Positions 33,664 through 36,015 of a stretch of 36,015 bases of DNA are shown here, one piece after another. A program made the translations under genes and the position numbers. Under the pieces are notes generated by a model, which was not told the origin of the DNA, ran no database searches, and saw only the letters and a program-made list of their open reading frames with translations. Every line of letters starts with the position of its first letter. Position 1 is the first letter of the stretch. Origin of the DNA: Lachnospiraceae bacterium (GTDB taxonomy: Bacteria > Bacillota > Clostridia > Lachnospirales > Lachnospiraceae); contig JALFLM010000120.1 in NCBI GenBank assembly GCA_022774705.1, positions 1-36,015 of the forward strand, read 5' to 3'.

Positions 33664-34872
33664 ATGAGCGATATGATCAAATGGGCAGTCAACAGAATGC
33701 CCAAAACAGACGACAGTCAGTTAAAGGTTATGGCTCTCGATGAAGTCAGCAAGGCACGCGCTTTTCACCAGAGCTTTCCCCAGTACAGTGTGACGCCTTT
33801 GACGAAACTTGAGAAAATGGCCGAATATCTGGGATTAAAAGAAATCTATGTGAAAGATGAATCCTACCGTTTCGGTCTCAACGCCTTCAAGGTGCTGGGC
33901 GGCTCCTTCGCCATGGCACGTTACATTGCAAAGCAGACCGGAAAAGATGTTTCCGAACTGCCTTACAATGTCCTGACTTCCGATGCATTAAGAGAAGAAT
34001 TCGGACAGGCTACCTTCTTTACCGCGACAGACGGTAATCACGGCCGCGGCGTTGCATGGGCTGCCAACCGCCTGAAACAGAAAGCAGTTGTATACATGCC
34101 CAAGGGATCCACACAGACCCGTCTGAAAAACATCCAGGCAGAAGGCGCAACCGCTACCATCGAGGAAGTAAACTACGATGAATGTGTACGTATGGCTGCT
34201 GCTGCAGCTGAAAAGACTCCCAACGGTGTGGTTGTTCAGGATACAGCATGGAAGGGCTACGAAGAAATTCCCGCCTGGATCATGCAGGGCTACGGCACCA
34301 TGGCAATGGAAGCAGGTGAACAGCTGGCTGCTTACGGATGTGACCGCCCCACCCATGTATTTGTACAGGCAGGCGTAGGTTCTCTGGCCGGCGCTGTTCA
34401 GGGATATTTCGCCAACCGCTATCCCGACAACCCGCCCACAGTTGTTGTAGTAGAAGCCGATGTGGCTGCATGTCTCTACAAGGGTGCAGCGCTGGGAACC
34501 GGCGAAGAAGCCATCGTGGACGGCGATATGCAGACCATCATGGCAGGACTTGCCTGCGGCGAGCCCAACACCATTTCATGGGATATCTTAAAGAACCATG
34601 TAAGCGTCTTTATCGCAACACCCGACTGGGCTGCTGCAAAAGGCATGAGAATGCTGGCCGCTCCCATCAAGGGTGATCCGGCAATCTGCTCCGGTGAATC
34701 AGGTGCAGCACCTTTCGGAACACTGGCTGCCATCATGACCATGCCCGAATACAAAGAACTGAAAGAAGCCATCGGACTGGACGAAAACTCAAAAGTACTC
34801 TGCTTCTCCACCGAAGGCGACACCGATCCCGAAAGATACAAAAACATCGTATGGGAAGGCAGGGAAAGATAG
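33664..34872 (+). CDS. dpaL: Diaminopropionate ammonia-lyase
   Basis: A 402-residue PLP enzyme (E. coli YgeX type) that splits 2,3-diaminopropionate into pyruvate and ammonia. The PLP lysine is Lys76 in RFGLNAFKVLGG. TATDGNHGRGVAWAA is the Asn-loop, and QAGVGSLAGAV forms the phosphate-binding glycine loop. The length matches the family. The start follows GAGGAGG with a five-base gap. It diverges from ssnA and precedes ygeY. In purine-degrading gut bacteria this gene is part of the required cluster, where the diaminopropionate-like intermediate would come from the opened purine ring. Confidence 0.95.
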   Translation: MSDMIKWAVNRMPKTDDSQLKVMALDEVSKARAFHQSFPQYSVTPLTKLEKMAEYLGLKEIYVKDESYRFGLNAFKVLGGSFAMARYIAKQTGKDVSELPYNVLTSDALREEFGQATFFTATDGNHGRGVAWAANRLKQKAVVYMPKGSTQTRLKNIQAEGATATIEEVNYDECVRMAAAAAEKTPNGVVVQDTAWKGYEEIPAWIMQGYGTMAMEAGEQLAAYGCDRPTHVFVQAGVGSLAGAVQGYFANRYPDNPPTVVVVEADVAACLYKGAALGTGEEAIVDGDMQTIMAGLACGEPNTISWDILKNHVSVFIATPDWAAAKGMRMLAAPIKGDPAICSGESGAAPFGTLAAIMTMPEYKELKEAIGLDENSKVLCFSTEGDTDPERYKNIVWEGRER

Positions 34873-34879
34873 AACATTC

Positions 34880-34903
34880 ATTCATGCATTCATGCATTCA
34901 AGC
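34880..34903 (+). repeat. Short 8-bp tandem repeats between dpaL and ygeY
   Basis: Three units ATTCATGC, ATTCATGC, ATTCAAGC in the 87-bp gap. They start eight bases after the dpaL stop. No stem or promoter is evident, so dpaL and ygeY are probably co-transcribed. Confidence 0.7.
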
Positions 34904-34959
34904 GTTTAAACATTCAATACTTTACATCATATATCATATTTTCTCAGGAGGTAATCATA

Positions 34960-36015
34960 ATGGATTTTGCAAAAATTAAAGAAGCTGCTCAGAATTACAG
35001 CGCTGATATGAACCAGTTTTTACGCGACATCGTCCGCAACCCCGGCGAAAGCTGCGATGAAAAGAAACATGTCGAAACAATCGCTGCAAAGATGCGCGAA
35101 CTGAACTTCGATCAGGTTGAGATCGATCCCATGGGCAACGTTATGGGATTTATGGGAACCGGCGACAAGATCATCAGCTTCGATGCTCATATCGACACCG
35201 TTGGTATCGGCAACATCGAAAACTGGAAATTCGATCCCTACGAAGGCTATGAAAATGAAACCGAAATCGGCGGACGCGGCGTATCCGATCAGTGCGGCGG
35301 CCTTGTGTCCGGTGTCTACGGTGCAAGAATCATGAAAGACCTGGGTCTGATCCCCGAAGGCTATAAGATCATGGTAGTTGGTACTGTTCAGGAAGAAGAC
35401 TGTGACGGTCTGTGCTGGCAGTATATCATCAACGAAGACAAGATCCGTCCCGAGTTCGTTGTATCCACAGAACCCACCGACGGCGGTATCTACCGCGGCC
35501 AGAGAGGACGTATGGAAATCCGTGTTGACGTAAAGGGTGTTTCCTGCCACGGTTCCGCTCCCGAACGCGGTGACAACGCAATCTACAAGATGGCTGACAT
35601 CCTGCAGGATATCCGTTCCCTGAACGAAAACGATGCAGAAGACGGTACCGAAATCAAAGGTCTCGTAAAAATGCTGGATCCCAGATACAATAAGGACTAT
35701 GAAGAAGCCCGCTTCCTGGGCCGCGGTACAGTTACCGTTTCCCAGATCTTCTATACATCACCCAGCCGCTGTGCAGTTGCCGACTCCTGTGCAATTTCCC
35801 TTGACCGCCGTATGACATTCGGTGAAACATGGGAAAGCTGCCTGGATGAAATCCGTGCACTGCCCAGCGTGAAAAAATACGGCGATGACGTTGTGGTATC
35901 CATGTACGATTATGACCGTCCCTCTTACACCGGATGCGTATATCCCATCGAATGCTATTTCCCTACATGGGCAATTCCGAAGGATCACGCAGTAACAAAG
36001 GCTATGGAAGAAGCT
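34960..36015 (+). CDS. ygeY: YgeY-type M20 family hydrolase (cut by right edge)
   Basis: The first 352 codons of an M20 metallohydrolase, open to the window end; the family is about 440 residues. ATG 34960 follows AGGAGGT at 34946-34952. Motifs are FDAHIDTVG (His77, Asp79), [10 protein letters not shown] (Asp110), [11 protein letters not shown] (Glu145, Glu146) and STEPTDG, with the dimerisation insert [14 protein letters not shown]. This pattern, with SDQ in place of the usual DMK, marks the YgeY subfamily linked to selenium and purine metabolism. It probably removes a carbamoyl or formyl-type group from a ring-opening product; this step is inference. Codon use resembles dpaL (many CGC and CCC), suggesting high expression. 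Confidence 0.93.
   Translation, partial: MDFAKIKEAAQNYSADMNQFLRDIVRNPGESCDEKKHVETIAAKMRELNFDQVEIDPMGNVMGFMGTGDKIISFDAHIDTVGIGNIENWKFDPYEGYENETEIGGRGVSDQCGGLVSGVYGARIMKDLGLIPEGYKIMVVGTVQEEDCDGLCWQYIINEDKIRPEFVVSTEPTDGGIYRGQRGRMEIRVDVKGVSCHGSAPERGDNAIYKMADILQDIRSLNENDAEDGTEIKGLVKMLDPRYNKDYEEARFLGRGTVTVSQIFYTSPSRCAVADSCAISLDRRMTFGETWESCLDEIRALPSVKKYGDDVVVSMYDYDRPSYTGCVYPIECYFPTWAIPKDHAVTKAMEEA

Overview
The window reads as the chromosome of an anaerobic, gut-type Clostridia, most like Lachnospiraceae. The grounds are the gene families (VanRS-type two-component pair, BlaI/M56 pair, LytTR regulator, Nfn-type oxidoreductase, selenium-associated molybdenum hydroxylases), strong GGAGG-type ribosome binding sites, near-balanced base composition in genes and AT-rich intergenic DNA. 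No tRNA, rRNA, CRISPR array or transposase was recognised.

Left part (1-11 kb). A membrane-anchored C39-like protein is cut by the left edge. It lies downstream of a VanS-like kinase and VanR-like regulator, with no vanHAX genes in view. Next comes a heterodimeric ABC exporter pair with one degenerate and one canonical ATP site. It has its own promoter, a leader of about 520 nt with short reading frames and 18-bp repeats, and an intrinsic terminator just before the first ABC gene, a layout like the bmrBCD attenuation system. A divergent Hsp20 gene, a glycerate kinase, ribosomal protein L25/Ctc (rplY) and xanthine phosphoribosyltransferase (xpt) follow.

Middle part (11-22.4 kb). A minus-strand operon encodes a three-subunit xanthine dehydrogenase-like enzyme (xdhB-xdhC-xdhA) and a MocA/YgfJ-type cofactor nucleotidyltransferase. 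It diverges from a BlaI repressor/M56 sensor-protease pair with a textbook palindromic operator. Then come a LytTR regulator with an unknown membrane protein, a AAA ATPase with a nuclease-like C-terminus, and an M20 amidohydrolase.

Right part (22.4-36 kb). After a 173-nt imperfect inverted repeat lies a six-gene minus-strand operon, ssnA-ygfK-xdh-hyuA-nfnA-nfnB. It diverges from dpaL (ygeX) and ygeY, which runs off the right edge. This is the anaerobic purine/uric acid degradation cluster known from gut bacteria and from the E. coli yge/ygf region. Together the genes would oxidise purines (two molybdenum hydroxylases), open the rings and deaminate (HyuA, SsnA), cleave diaminopropionate-type or hydrolysable intermediates (DpaL, YgeY), move electrons (YgfK, NfnAB) and salvage xanthine (Xpt).

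Most novel points: the BmrB-like attenuation leader; a compact structured leader before xpt that is not a recognisable guanine riboswitch; TTGTA/TACAA palindromes at the promoters of both purine modules, suggesting one shared regulator encoded elsewhere; the NfnAB pair inside the purine operon; and the 173-nt inverted-repeat element.
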